This document shows, piece after piece, positions 26,206 through 40,444 of a stretch of DNA of 64,000 nt (position 1 is its first letter; each line of letters begins with the position of its first letter). The position numbers and the translations under genes are program-made. The stretch comes from Ficedula albicollis (taxonomy: Eukaryota > Chordata > Aves > Passeriformes > Muscicapidae): positions 8,874,148 to 8,938,147 of the forward strand of contig NC_021683.1 in NCBI RefSeq assembly GCF_000247815.1, in the 5' to 3' direction. Below the pieces are notes generated by a model. The model did no database searches, was not told the DNA's origin, and saw nothing but the letters and a program-made list of their open reading frames with translations.

Positions 26206-29200
26206 TCACAACAACATCTGGCTCTACTTTCTTAACTGCTTTTTTGATGCAAAGTGTGTGTTGGCACGTGGGATGCAGTAAGTATCAGCAGGGAAGGTGA
26301 TAGCATCGTGCAAAGACAATTCTTTTGCAAGGAAAATAGATCAGAAAACAGTCCCACACAAGATGGAGTGAGAAGTAAGGCACTGCAGTATTTTATTCTG
26401 AGTCTGGTGCCATTTTTCTGTAAGGCACTGCCAGACCAGTTCTTGAAGATGGAACAACCAAAATGTTGTCCAGTTTGGCCTTGGTATTTGGCACAGACTT
26501 GAGATGTCAGTGCTGTGGTTAGCTGTGGGAGAGCACCAAACACAATTGCATCTCTCTTTCCCCTCTGAGCAGTGAGGTCTGCATCCCTCTTGAGAGGCAT
26601 TTCTCCCTCCCTTGGCTCCTGATGGAGGGAGCCAAAGGCAACAAGCTTCCTAGCCCTGACACCTCTGATATGTGTGAAGATGGATGGGTTGAATGCAGGC
26701 CTAAAATATTTTACATTTTCACGGCAGTTTCACAGCCCTGGCATTATCAAAAGATCTTTCAAAGTACTTGGAAGCAGGAGAAAAAGAACTTGAGATAGGT
26801 TCTGGCTTTTTTGTGTCTGTGTACTTGCAAACTGTCTCTGCCTACACATCTTGCAGGGCCTGTTCCTGTTTGGAGATGCACATGGAAAATCAGTGCTCGT
26901 GTGGATGCTCTGTCTGCTCCATTTCCCCCCTGAAGTTTGGAGGATGTTCAAAGCAGGTCCCCATCCCTGGGTGGTTAAGATCAGACCTGCCCTATGTGCT
27001 GCACTCCACTGACCAGCCTAGTTAGGAACTCGAGGCTAGGAAACACAAGACAATTTTAAAATCTGAACAAAAGTAGGAGATTAAGGAAACCAGCTGGAAA
27101 CCTCTATTTTGCTGATTTTGAAAGCAAAATGTGGGTCACAGATGTGCTTCCACAGACAGAAACTGGCTGGAGAAGAGAAAGACATCAGCATTGCCCAGAC
27201 TCTTTGATGATCAGAGGTAGATTTAGCTCCTAGGCATAGAGACAAGAAAGGAAGAGGAGACTAAGTAGGAATAAAAACATAATCAAGATATTAGGAATGT
27301 AGAACGCAACCCACCCGTAAATTTGCCTTAGGGAACTATGAAAAAAATGCAGTAACAGAAAAAGATGAAACCAATTGCTACATCTTACTCTCTTCCCTTG
27401 TCTTGCCCTCCTTATGGCTTTGCTTTTTGCAGTCCAAGACACAGGGGGTCCATTACAGAACCTTCCCTCTCCCTCGATCATGTTTTTTCCTTGCAAAAGT
27501 GCTGTTTGCTGCTGCTCCTTTGCAGCAACTACAAAATCCTTGCTAAGGATCACCTGACTTTAGAGCCCAAAAGAAACAAAGCTTTGTAGGAAATTCATAC
27601 TGTCTGCATGTATCAGAGGCTAGAAAGCAATGTGCTCTGACCCATCTGGCTCCAGAAGGGAGCTACTACTCATTTCTTGTTTAGTCTAACACAAAAGATT
27701 AAACTTATTTGCAGTGAAATTGATGACAGGCTGGTAAGAGCCATGCTGCTGACCCTTGCAGGCTGTTGATTAGCCTGTGACTTGGTCTCCCAGGGGCTGC
27801 AACAGAAGGCCTGTTGTTCCAGCCATTAAAAAAACCTCAAGGTAAAGCACTGGAAGAGCAATTAAGGACATCAGCAGCACTGACTCAGAGAAGCCCAGTG
27901 GTGGTTCCTTAGAAATAGCCAAGCAGCAGGGGAAGGTTCTGAAAAGCATTCAGGGCATTTGGTGGGTGGTTTCTGGGGGGAAGGGAAGTGCCAGGAGCAC
28001 TCCTGAAAGTCTCACCTGTGCTGGCCACAACACGACCTGGTCACTTGGTGCCTTCAGGCTTTGTGACGTGCTGAGCAGCCACAGAGCACAATCTCCAGCT
28101 CCTGCAGGAAACTTCCCTCCTGCCAGCAAAATGCCAGTCCCTACAGCTTAACACCAAGAGAAGCCTGAAATGAGATGCTAGTGCAGCTCACTACCTGCCA
28201 CTCTTTTTCAGACTTTAGGGAACTTAGAATTCAGTTCTTGTCTGGAATTTATTTTTCTCAGCCCTAATGAAAACACATTTTGTAGTTGTTAGCGTTTTAA
28301 ATTGAGTATCAGTGTCAATAAAGACAAGCCTTTTCCCAGGGTGGGGAAAAAAATACAAAACTGTCTCAAATATTCCAGTCACACAAAAGCAAACAGCCCC
28401 AAAGCATTGAAGAATTAAATAAAATATATTCTTCTTTTCCCTGTGAGTCCCCTGGGTGTGAATAAGTGCCGACTGAGCTCTCACTTGCACCACCATTTCC
28501 TGTGATGTCACCAGGACTAGAGGAGCAGCAGGATGTGTTATGGTGCCCTGCTATGTGACAACATCTCTGCTCCCAGTGGTGGAACACTGAGGAGTTCCTA
28601 AGCACCAGCAGAGCTTTGAATGAGGACTTTGTTATCTCCAGCTTCCCCACCCAACCCAGCTCAGAGAAAAAAGGTGTCCAGCCATAGCACAACTCACAGT
28701 GCAGCTGAGGAGAGAGGCAGCACAGCACTCCCCTGGCAAGGAGGGTGATCCATCCTCATCTGGATACAAGAGATTTTGTCAGAAAGACCAGAATTCATTT
28801 GGCTGGGCTACAAGCCCTAGATTGAAATTGCTGTGAATACTACAGCCCAGAGCCTCTTCAGTTGATGTCTAGAAACTGCTTGTGGCTTCAGAGCTCTTGC
28901 TGATGAATTGCACAGCAGCTGGTCATATTGGGAGGGCTCTGCTTATTATTTTCAACTGCTATCTTGCATGGAAGGAAAATCAAAATACTTTCCTCAAGGT
29001 AATTGGCTCTAAAACAATTGAAGATTTTTCCACAAGGTTGTAATGCAATTAGGACTGGCATTTTAGATAATTTTTATCTCTAAAGGTATGTTTATGCCAT
29101 CATACCCTTATTTTGTGGGGGGGAAAAAAGCTGTCGGCAAGAGAAAGCTTATTTTGCTATTACAGGCAATGAAATATAGATTAAACCATCATCCACCTCG

Positions 29201-30553
29201 TACTGATTAAAAGGTAGCAGAATGGCAGGATCATCTCTGAGGTGTGATCATGGTTGGGTAGGACGCTGTGTCACCAACCACACATCTGCAGGTTTCCCAT
29301 TCAGTTTTCCATCAATGCCAAATGATGTGTCATCAGTTGCTTTCTGCTGCAGCACCTCAGGAGCTGTGCTCCCCAGCTGCCCTGCCAGCTTGGATGGGAG
29401 CAGCTGGTGCAGCTGGGAGCACCAGGCCCACCACACAGAACAAAACCAGCAGCCACGCCAGTGCCTGGGCTGTGTTTTGATAGATATCCAGGAATACCCC
29501 AAGCAGAGATGCCAAACAATCCAAACATGCAATAACAACTCCAGAAGTGCATCAAACAGCTGTTGAGCTTGATATGGGATATTGTGACATCCAAAAGCAT
29601 GGACGTAGCACTGCCCAACCCCGTTGGGGAGCCTCTATTTCCCTGACCACCAAAAGGTCCAAGGGTACACCTGGGGAAATGAACACTCTTATGTTTATAC
29701 TGAACCACCTTTGGCTGATTCTTGCCCAAGACACAGTCCAGGGCCAAGAGCATTTTGCCTGACTGCAACAGATGCTGTGATTGAAATTATGGGATGAAAA
29801 CCTTTAGTCTCCTGGCCTAGGTGGCAGCAAATAGATTGGATCAGTTATCATTACATATGGGTCTGAAATGAAACTGGGGAGATGCTGAATGTCTCTTCAG
29901 AGAGACAGCAGCCCGTTATGGGTGGATGTTCTGTCCTCATGACAGTATGAACCAAAGCTGTGACAGACAATTCCCACTGAATGACATCTGGGTGTGGTCC
30001 CTAACGGTAGAGAAGCCACCGACTGTATTACAAGAGTAAGTCAATGCCCCTGGAAAAGTAAAGTTGTCCCTCACACTTGGTTGTAACCAAGCTGACCTAT
30101 CAGTACACTGTACAACTACAGAAAGTACAGTGGGAAAGAAAAGCAAAGAGAGGAAAGGAGAGCAAACCCAAGAGCTGTACTGCTGTACAAAGCAGGTGAT
30201 CACACCCTTCTGTTCCCAGTCAGATAGACAAAGGAGCCATCTGCTGTGCCCACAGGTTGATCTGCCTCTATTTGCTAGATCCATGTTTGTAAAAACCTAC
30301 CTTGAGACATTTAAGAGCAGTTTGGGAATCTGGCCTTGGGGTCACAGACCTGACCCCAGATTAGCCAAAAGGGGACATGAAGGTCCTGCCTGATCCTTTG
30401 TGCTTTGCAGCAGCCACTGACACAACACACATCCCAGACTGTTAGCAGAGACACATTCAGTTCCACTGCTATGAGCTCGTTCATTTCAGTTAAAGCTTCA
30501 ACAAATCCAAATGCAGCTTCTTAACATGACAGAGTATGAACAGGGATACTCAC

Positions 30554-30786
<233 letters not shown>

Positions 30787-32142
30787 TCACCAAACCTTCA
30801 GGAGTAAAGAGGCTGTGTATCTTGGGATGGGGCTTTAGCATCTACACTGTGTGAATCCAGCTGAATGGGCAGAGAGGATGGAGGAAGGAAATCACAAGGA
30901 GAAAGATTGTTTGTACAATGCACCTCATATTAACAAGTATTTCCATTCAACAGAAAAAGCAGTCTGCACTGCACATGTGTGGAATTTCATAGGAACAGAA
31001 ATAAATTCATACATGTACAAGGATATTTAAAATTGTTAGCAACAATGCCTGCTTTAACCGAGTGTGGAACCTTGTTGAAGTGGAGGCTTTGTATCAGAAA
31101 GAACAGCAGAAAGATTCCAGAAGCAATTTTTTCCAGATGCTGGTTTATTGCTTTTCCTGAATTCTTGTTCTTTGCTATGAGCCCCTGCTACGAGGGCTAA
31201 TTCATGTTAATGCAGACCACCTTGGCTGGCTGTGGTGCTCTGTGACTCAGAGGCAGAGGAATCTCCCACGGTCATGGAGCATGGCAGTGAGGGCAGAGCC
31301 AGCTGGCCACTTTCAGATGGAGTCTTTTTTGGTGAGAAAAATGAGATTCACTGGGACAGCAACTTTTCCTAGAGGATAGTGCTCTGACACAGCTTGGGTC
31401 CGGAAGATGTCTCAGATTTAGGATGGGAATGTCTAGACAGCGTTGGAATAGCTGAATTCAGCCCTCCTGTAATAGCTTCACTCATTTGTGAAGGAGGACA
31501 CTCAAATTCATGACCCCCCTCTGCTTGCTTTGCAAAACATAAATGTCCCACAGCACCCACAAACACCTTAAACCCTTGCGATGTCGACTAATCTGCAGAG
31601 TTTTTCTTTCACTGCTTTGAAAATGTCTTGTATTTCTACTAGCTGAAACAAACACAATTATTATTGCTATAATTCACTGGAAAAGAGGAGCTCTTGCTCT
31701 TTGTGTGTGTGCAGCAAACTTGTAAAGACAACCTTCTTGTTTTACTACCTTGTCTCTTGCCTGCTAGACTGAACCCATTCTTGGCCAAATGCAGGTGGAA
31801 TTCTTTGCCTTCCAGTTTGATCTAAGCCAGCAAGTGCAGACCAGAAACACAAGTCTTGAGAGGGGAGTGCAGGCTCTGCCCATGCTTTGCTGGGCACAAT
31901 TAGAAGTGCCATCATTGAGGAGCACCACAATAACCTTATTGTATGGATGGGAATGACATGTGTATGACAGTGTCTGCATGGTCAGGATCAAAACTCTGCA
32001 GTCTCTTTGTTGAACACTGAAACTGTGGAAAATTTGCAGGGCACCAAACCAAAAGCACTGGAGACTGAAGCTGCTGGAGATTTCAGTGCTCAATGAAAGA
32101 GCCTCAGGTGCCCTGAACATCCAGCCTTTATGGGCTGAAGAA

Positions 32143-32172
32143 GTCTCAGTACTGTATGTCTCAGTACTGTAT
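32143..32172. repeat. Perfect 15-bp tandem pair
   Basis: GTCTCAGTACTGTAT occurs twice back to back, at 32143-32157 and 32158-32172. It is probably a small replication-slippage duplication. Confidence 0.93.
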
Positions 32173-35100
32173 CCCATAAAACTTAATGGGGTGGACTCTA
32201 TGCATTGAAGGGTTTATGAACATAAAATCTTTCTCACAGAGCACTTGACTTTATATTTTAGTGCCCAGAAATCCTCCCAGCCTTCTGTACAGACTCTGCT
32301 CATTTTGGAGAAAAAGTATTGGTGACTCACACCTCAAAGCCAAGACAGACGAAGAACCTTGAAGAGTTCAGTTAATTTCAAAAGCTTGTTTTCTGCCCTG
32401 GAGTGCTTTGTGAGCTGAGTGAATATTCATAAATCATCTGTATGGTTTGCCTGCCCTGCTGGAGCTGTAATTCTGCTCTTTTCACAGACTCTAAATGACA
32501 TAAAACCTGCTAATGGCTGCAGCCTGCCTTGACCCCATTATTTGTGCACGGGTGATGCAGGAAAAGCATCCATGCTTCCAGTCAGGTAGAAGGGTGTCTG
32601 TCTATGTTATCTTGACTGCTGCAGGGGGTTATAGGTATAAGTCACAGATCTGTCCGTCTGTCTGCAATGGCAAAGCAGATTTGAAGCTCTCCAGCTGTCA
32701 TAGGCATGGTCTGGGCTTCTTCTGAATTTTGTGGATTTAACAGCAGGCTGCTTTTTGCAAAAAAGAGGGAATGGCACAGTCATTGTATTTTCTGTGCTGG
32801 GAAATAGCTGTATCACCTTTTCAGCTACTGAGACTTGTGGCAGTTCCCTGTGAGTAATACCCAGCACAGGGGGGTTTTGAGCAGAAGACAGAGATGAACA
32901 GCAATGACAAGGCAGAATGGGAGTGAGCAGACACAGACATTTCTGGCTGTGGTCATCTGTGAGTCTGCTGGGCCACAAGTGGGGCTGAGCATGTAGGGCA
33001 GGGGATTATTTTGGTACATGCTCCTCTGCAGTCACTGGAGGTCCCTTTTGGGGACAGGAGAGGCCGTCCTCCCACAGCATGGACACCTGCCCTGCTCATC
33101 TGCAGGGCAGACTGAGAGTCAGCAGGCTGAAACAGGGGAAGAAATTGAAGGAAAGTTTATTGCTCCTGCTGAACAGTAATAAAAATATTCCAGACTTAGT
33201 TTTATTTTGCAGAGTGAACCACTGAACTCTTGGTTTTACAGATCCAGGAAAAGCAGGTGAAATTAGTACTTTTAAAAATACCCTTTCCCCCTGCCAAGGC
33301 TGAAGTCCCTCAGTCAAGGAGCGTGGGGCCATCCAGGAGTTCAGGCATTTGTTGAATGATTTAATGAGCAATTAAGAATCCAAGAAGAGAAGATACCCCT
33401 TTCTTTTCTCACTCTCCAGGATCTGTCTCAAGCTGGGAATGACATTAAAATCTCCAACTCCCCCTGGGCCCAGCAGGTAGATTTTTAAATACTGCCTGAT
33501 TGACTTTTCCTGCCTGCCTCCCCCGGGTCTGCTGCTCCTGCTTTTCCCGAGGTGAGAGGAGCCGAGCCTCCCGCCACGCTCTGCCTCTGTACTGCAGCCA
33601 GCAATTAAATAAAGCAAAACAAACCAGGCCAACCAGCCCCCCACTCCCCTGCCTTGCAGCTCCCATCCACCAGCGTTGTCATTAATGAACATCATGGTGG
33701 TATTTCAGCTACCTCGGGAGCTAAAAATAGGCAGTGCTTGGCCCCTGGGATTGCTGCAAGGAGCTACAAAATGGTGCAGGGCTCATTCCACCACTGCTGC
33801 CTCTGCCTTCCCCAGCTGCTCTGCCTCCCATCTCCTTGGAACAAGACATCTGGGAGGAAGGAGGTTAAGAGGTCAGACTGGTCTCCTTCATGCAGGTTCC
33901 TACCCAGCACGAGCATCCTAGCCTATCTCTGCAGCATTCCCACATATCCTGCTGGCACTCCCCAGTGCATTTCCCATAGCAGGTGAAACCCTAACACCTG
34001 AGCTGAATGCCTTTGGGCTGTTCATTATGGAGAGTGGGATTTGTCACTTGATGTCATTCCCGAGTGCTGATTCCATCCACCTACAGCAGGAGAATTAAAG
34101 CTGGCTGGGCATGGCCTGGGGAGACAGCTGAGCTTAGCTTATTATTATTACCATTAGCTTATGGTAAGGTGAAATTATACATCCAGGCTTTAGACATCAG
34201 GCCAAGAGACCAAATAACTGCAAAAGAACAAACCTCCATTCTGGTCAGGGAATGGAGAGGGCTCTGTAAGGCCAGAGCAGGGTCTGAAATCCACAGAGAA
34301 GTGTGAGTAAGAAGCTTGTAAACACAGCAGGAAGCTGGCATGTCATTCCTAACCCAGGTTGTGGACCTGTGCACTACACTTTCAGTATAAATCCAGTTCA
34401 AAAGGGGATCTATTCTCTCCCTAACATGGACATAACTGCAGCTATTTAATTGTCTCCCATATGTCACTGCCACCAAGCTCACAGCCTGTGCTCAGCATAC
34501 AAACTGGTGACTTCACTTGCAACAGGCACCCAGCCCAATTAATGTGTTACCTGGCTGGAAGGGAGAGGGGCCCCTCCCTGCAGTCTGACACTACAGGCAC
34601 TTGCCTTTGTCTCTGCAACCAAGCTATTTTCCATCACACAGTTACAGCCCACCTCTCATTACTCATTCCCCACCACCACCCATGACTGGTGCCCACAAAG
34701 GTACCAGCAGAGCTGCTGTTGCCCTGGCTGCTGTAGAGTCACACTGGAGTAGGACCCAGGTCCCCATCTCTGACTATCCCAGGGCAAATCCTGGCTGTGA
34801 TACTTCGAAGTTGCCTGGACACTGACTAGAAGATTTCCTTTCTTCTTTTTTTTTTTTTAATTTTTCCCCCTTTTTTTCCAAAAGGAATAGTTTTCTGAAA
34901 GGGGGAAATTTAAGGGAGAGGCAAAACCCTGTGAAAACCCTGTGTGAGGGTCTGTGGCACAAATCTGCCAAACCCTACAGAGCAGTGCTGTGTCACAGCT
35001 GCTGGAGATATGAGCTGGTGTGCCACACTGTAGTGTCCTTTCCTTTTGGTAAACTAAATCCCAGGAAATATTAATTTTTTTTTTGCTGTTATTTACTCTG

Positions 35101-38100
35101 ATTAATGATATTTGACACTCAGCCTGTCTCAAAGGTTAACCCTAGGGCAATTTCCTCTGGTGGCTGATTGTACCAGGAGCTGCTTCTCAGAACATTTCAG
35201 AAAATCCATGCAGTGGGGGAAAAGATAAATACTGCAATGTGGCTGGTGGTATGAGGCAAATCAGCACAGTACCAGTCATCAGCAATCAATCTCCTGAAAA
35301 TACTGGTGGCCATAATGAGTCATGAACCTGGGGGTAATCAAACTGGTGTTTTAAGACCATCCACCATCCAAAAACGATGTCCTTGGAAGGGAAGTCTTGT
35401 GGGGCACCCAGATCCTGACCTCAGGGCACAGCAGCCTGTGCCTCTGCTGCTCCAGTGAGAAATGATGTCCCATAACTTCACAGCAGAATGTGTCTCATAA
35501 AGTGAAAACCTCCCCCTTCTCCTTACAGGGTGTCTCAGAAATATGGACCCCACTTCCCAGCCAAAGTGTGGTTGCATTGCAGCAAAAGCCAGTGATTTTC
35601 ACAGCATTTCAGCAAGAATAAATCCTGGAAGCAAAACATGGCTGGTGAATATGCCTTTTTCAGAGACATCCAGGGCTCAGCTTCAAGTCCGTAGCAGTTT
35701 TTGTCGGCACTGAATAAATAGCGACATGTATGAGTCTCCCCCTCACTCTCCCTCTCTTTCTCACACATCTGTGTTTCAGAGCTGACCTCTCAATCTGTGG
35801 AAATCTGTCTGGCATTAAGCAGCTGCTGTGCATCCTGAGAGAGACAGCTTTCCTCCTGCACCCTCCATCTACCCTCAGAACATTTAATTGAGGCCTCCCA
35901 CCTCGGCTTGGCATTTGGCTTGCTGAGAGATCCTGGAAGGCTCTGAGCAGGTAAAAATCTATCCAGTGGCTTATTAATATCTATCCCTTTGGAGATTACC
36001 TTGAGATGGACACCTAAACCTCCCCTCTTCATTCTCATTAGCTGGAAATGGAAATGCAAAACTCTGGATACAGATCCCAGTGGTGTAGGAAAGGGGTTGA
36101 CACAAAAGCTCAGCCCAGTGCTCTCTAGCAGTTTGTATCACACAACAAAGCTAAGCCTAAAAAATTATGTTAGAGAGGGCTGGCTTTCCACAGAGTCACA
36201 GTAGTCATCTACCCTCGTGTAAACCTCTCACAAAAAGGTTGGCTGACTTGGATACAATGCTGAATGGCTGCTGTCTGTCTGGGAACAGATAGAAAACTCT
36301 TCTGGACAGAAAACATAACCCAATAGCCACGGTGACATCCAGAGCTTCTTGAGAGCTTGTGCTACCTGGCTGGCGATTAGCACAGCCCTGGTTTTCATAC
36401 CCCTCTGGAGCCAAGATCCACCATCACCTCTGACTGTCTTGGCCAAACAGTTCTGTGTGTCTGGGAAGTGGTCTAGGATCTCTAGCCTGAAACCTTGTTA
36501 TAACTGTTTTTTCTGTCTGCTGCTTCCTGTTGAGCAGGACTGATATTACAGATTATTATGTTTCTTACAGCAGGCCAACTGCTCTGTGTTCAGTATTACC
36601 TTCATTCCCATTCAGTATGATACTGCAGTTGATGAAATAAAATTTGCCAGCCCTTATGTGGGTATAACTCTCTTTTCCCCTCCTGCAACACATATAAAAT
36701 ATTATTCCTGGTTTGCTTGGACTGATGACTAGCTGGCAATCCAGAGACTGGATAATGCACAGACTGAGCTTTTAGGCTGCCAGCTGGCCACAACCATAGG
36801 AAGAATTCCTATAGCTACATGTCCTGTAGAAAATAGTGGTTCATTCACTATCGGGGGAAAAACCCACAACCCAACAACATAGAACTAAACATGCAAAGAC
36901 AAGTAATTCCCTGAATTAACTTTTTTTTAGGAAATGCAGGGTCCTTCCCTCTTCTTGAGGAGCTCAGAGAAGCTCCAGCACTGGGCGAGACAAACACGGT
37001 GGGTAGCTGACCTGATTTTTCCAAGCAAGGATGGGAAAGCCGAAAGCACATTTTAAATGGTCTCAAAATAATTCCTGACCCACCAGCTGCAAAGGCAGGA
37101 GAGAAAGCAGCCCTCTGTCAATCCAGTCCCCTCTATTTGGAGAAGAGGGCATCCCCAAGAGACCAAGAACCACCGCACACTCCACCAGCACCACTCCAAG
37201 AACAGGACTCGAATGGGTCCCCTGCCCCACAAGCACTGAGCAAAGGGGCTGGGTACAGGACCTGACAGCCCAAATGCCATCCCTCACGGAGGACTTTGAA
37301 GCCATGCAGGCACAGACAGCACTGCCCACCAGGGAGGGGATGAGAGAAGAGTCACAGATGGGGACATTAGCCGCATGGCTTCATGCTCCGCAGGGAGCGC
37401 TCTGCCGCAGTGCTGAGGAGCAGGCTGGAAACACGTAAAGATGAGAGAGCAAAATCCTTGCAGCTCACTGCCCTGCTCCTCTCCCTGATATCCTCTGCTG
37501 GGTAGAAGTCCATAAAATGTAACAGCACTGGAGTATTTGTGCTGCAGTAAAGGGCAGGGAAATGCCTGAGATGCCACAGTGAGAACACAGGTGGGGAAGC
37601 TGCACTGGCTCCTGGCATTTGTAAAACAAATGGCTTTTTCCATTCATTGCAATGTGGAGGGCTGAGGATGAACAGAGTGGGAGTGGTGCTGATTCTCCAG
37701 GAGCCTACTCTAAGTTTGGGAATTCCTGATGGGTTTAGCCTGTACGTCTTCCACTCTTCAAATGTCTTAAAGATTTTCCACACCAACACCCCTCTGGGTG
37801 ACTGTGTTAAGGTGGCAGGGCTGAGGGGACAGTTTCATTCCAAGCTTTCCCACCACAAAGGGGGAAAACAGGCTTTGTCTTTGGAACAGAAAAAGAAATC
37901 AGCTCCTATGGTGGGTGCATTCCCAGGAGAAAGGTTTTTTTAACATCTCTGGCTAAATGCCACTTGTGTATGATGGTTTATAGGGCAGTGCCTTCCTGCT
38001 GGGAAGTCGTGCAGTGCTGGAACCTAGTAATTAGTTTAATGCTCAGAGCTTGATGCTGAACGGTGGGTGCTAATCTCCACTCTACAATTAATCTCACAGA

Positions 38101-38846
38101 TTTATCCGTGCCTCTGTGATGAAGGACTAAGCCTGTGGGTTATATTCATCTGTCCCTGAAGAAAGAGGTGGTGTTTCAACCAGAAGGAGTCCTGTTTCAT
38201 TTTATGGTCTTTTTTTACTTGGTGATCTCTATTGAAGATACATACGTAAAGGAAAACAGGGGAGAGGGAAAATCCCTCTCTTTGCCCCAGCCCTGTTAAA
38301 TTTCATCTCCCTGTTGCCTCTTTTCGTCTTACAACCCAGAATTTCTTCTGTAGCCCATAACTGGGATATCTGGGTAGGGATTTCGTACTGTCCTCCACTC
38401 ACAGAGCAGTCAGTGGGTTTGCTGTGCATACCTGAGCTTTGTGCCTGATGTGGGGGGTCTCAAAATTATTTCTTGCATTGCTGATGTGACATTAGGCATC
38501 ACAGCAGCCAAAGAATAGTGATTCTTCCACTTGGCAGCAGAACTGAAAAATTAGATGGTATAAAAAATCAGTTCAGGTGAAACATTCTCCAAATGTTTGG
38601 GTGAACGCAAAATCCTCTGAGAAATTTAATTTCACATCCAGCCAAAGCACTTGCTTTAAGTCCTATCAAAATATTTTGAGTTATTTAGGTTCTCAGTATT
38701 ATTTTTTAGAAGTATGTCAAATTTCAACCAAAAATTTTGGGTTTGAATGAAAAGTTGGAAAAATGAAAACAAATTACTTTATCCTTTCAGGAACGCAAAA
38801 TTCTTGTGAAAAATTCTCACATAATTTCCTTTTGTCCATGACTACA

Positions 38847-38903
38847 TGTAGATTTTGACTAGAGTTGTAGATTTTAACTGGATTTGTAGATTTTGACCAG
38901 ATT
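38847..38903. repeat. Three-unit 19-bp tandem repeat
   Basis: Units are 38847-38865, 38866-38884 and 38885-38903, each starting TGTAGATTTT and differing at a few positions in the second half. The array sits at the end of an AT-rich stretch (about 38560-38940) that also contains two similar GAACGCAAAAT segments, near 38604 and 38792. Confidence 0.9.
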
Positions 38904-39311
38904 TTACAAATGTTTTTTGTTTATTTCAGACTATTTTTTAGCCATTTCATCAAGCATTTCTGTCCAGTTCTATCAATAAGTACAACAAGAACTTTCTCAT
39001 CAGGAGTCCTTCATTCACAGTTTATTTTCTGTTTTAATTTCAATTGTCACCACCTCAAATTTTCTGGGTTTTGGTCCTGTGCTCTTTCACCAAATGTCCT
39101 TCAAGATGACCAGTGCTGAGTTTTCCTTGCAACGAAGGGGTTTGCAGCAGTTCTCAAAGCAAATATCCAAGTGAGGTCCTGAGTAAAGCCTGTGCTTCTT
39201 GTCTTTGCCTCTGCTGGTAACTTCCTGAATTTTGGTCTCTGGCTGCAACACAACCAGTGATGGAGATGCAGGGTGACCCCAGACAAGGGGGAAGGACTGC
39301 ACACTGACACA

Positions 39312-39545
39312 TGGCAGGTTTAGATCAGAAATTAGGGAGAAATTCTTTCCTGTGAGGGTGGTGAGGCACTGGCACAGATTGCCCAGAGAAGCTGTGGATG
39401 CCCCATCCCTGGAAGTGTTCAAGGCAGGTTGGTTGGGGCTTTAGGCAACATGATCTAGTGAGAGGGGTCCCTGCCCATGGCAGGGAGGTTGGAATAAGAT
39501 GATCTTCAAGGTCCCTTCCAACCTACACTGTTCTAGGATTCTATG
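39312..39545 (+). mobile_element. CR1-type LINE 3' end
   Basis: In + orientation the block order is AGGGAGAAATTCTTTCCTGT, GTGAGGCACTGGCACAGATT, CCCAGAGAAGCTGTGGATGC, CCATCCCTGGAAGTGTTCAA, GGTTGGAATAAGATGATCTT, then GGTCCCTTCCAACC and a terminal GATTCTATG. This is a classic, well preserved avian CR1 tail. It is 5' truncated and has no open reading frame of its own. Confidence 0.92.
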
Positions 39546-40113
39546 CAATTACATTGTGAAGGGGATAGACTGAAACAAGATGTAATTCACTAAGTGACTG
39601 GTTAGCAAAATTTTGCCTATGACTTCTTACTACTACAATCTTTTTTTAGCTTCTCTGCCTCTTAATTTCCAGGTGACCCTTCTCTGCAGGGAGGACCAGA
39701 GGCAGGGGTAGAGGAGCATTTGACTGAGGTTCAGCTGTGAGTGGAAGCTGCATCTCATGGGACTGAGGTTGAGCAGTGACTGCTCGAGGAGTCTGTAGCT
39801 GCTTAAAAGGAGCCCAGAGTTCAGAGCACATGAAAGATGAATTTTTAGTTCAATCTCCTCCGTGCTGCTGTATTTCCAGCAAAATCAAGACTTGGGTGCT
39901 TGTAACAAGCTTGGAGGAGTTCTTCCTTTGATCAGCAGGGATTACAGATACTAACCTCCAGCAAGTACCTCCTTACCAGAGCTGAGGCAGGTCACACAAT
40001 AACAGATTTGCTCACACATTGTTTCAGGTTGCTGCAGAGAAAAAATGTCCTATATTTTCCTAACAAGAGCATCAAGAAAGTTCCCCAACCCTTTAATAGG
40101 GTGAGGGTGGGAC

Positions 40114-40154
40114 AGGAAGAAGAGGGAAAGGGAAAGAAGAGGAAGGGGAAGGAA
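40114..40154. repeat. 41-bp uninterrupted polypurine tract
   Basis: Every base from 40114 to 40154 on the + strand is A or G, with near-mirror GGAAAGGGAAAG symmetry in the middle. On the transcribed GNAO1 sense strand it is a polypyrimidine tract about 9.4 kb upstream of exon 4. No AG with a coding segment follows. Confidence 0.85.
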
Positions 40155-40379
40155 CCTGTTGGGTTGAGTGTAAGCATTGCTATTCCAGGGGAAGCTGTTT
40201 CCAGGGATATTAAGAATAACTTTATTTTTATTAACTTCTCTTTTCAGAGGAGATGGATAAATGGGACCTCAGGTACATAATTAGATGAAAGGATAATTCA
40301 TAAGGTAAGTGGCTGGCAGAGAACTACCTTTCTAACAGCTTAACAAGGGTAAACAGAAATAGGCTGGGGGGCTGGAAGA

Positions 40380-40444
40380 ATTCTTTGATGCTGTTGTGTA
40401 TATTTATTATTTATTCTTCTGACACAAATATAGCATCAAAGAAT
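40380..40444. other. 65-nt stem-loop
   Basis: Arms of 13 bp pair perfectly: ATTCTTTGATGCT at 40380-40392 and AGCATCAAAGAAT at 40432-40444. After an asymmetric internal loop, a second 6-bp stem forms between TTGTGT (40394-40399) and ACACAA (40422-40427), leaving a 22-nt AT-rich loop. The size resembles a pre-miRNA, but the stem is short and a 13-bp inverted repeat can occur by chance in a window of this length. Confidence 0.4.
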
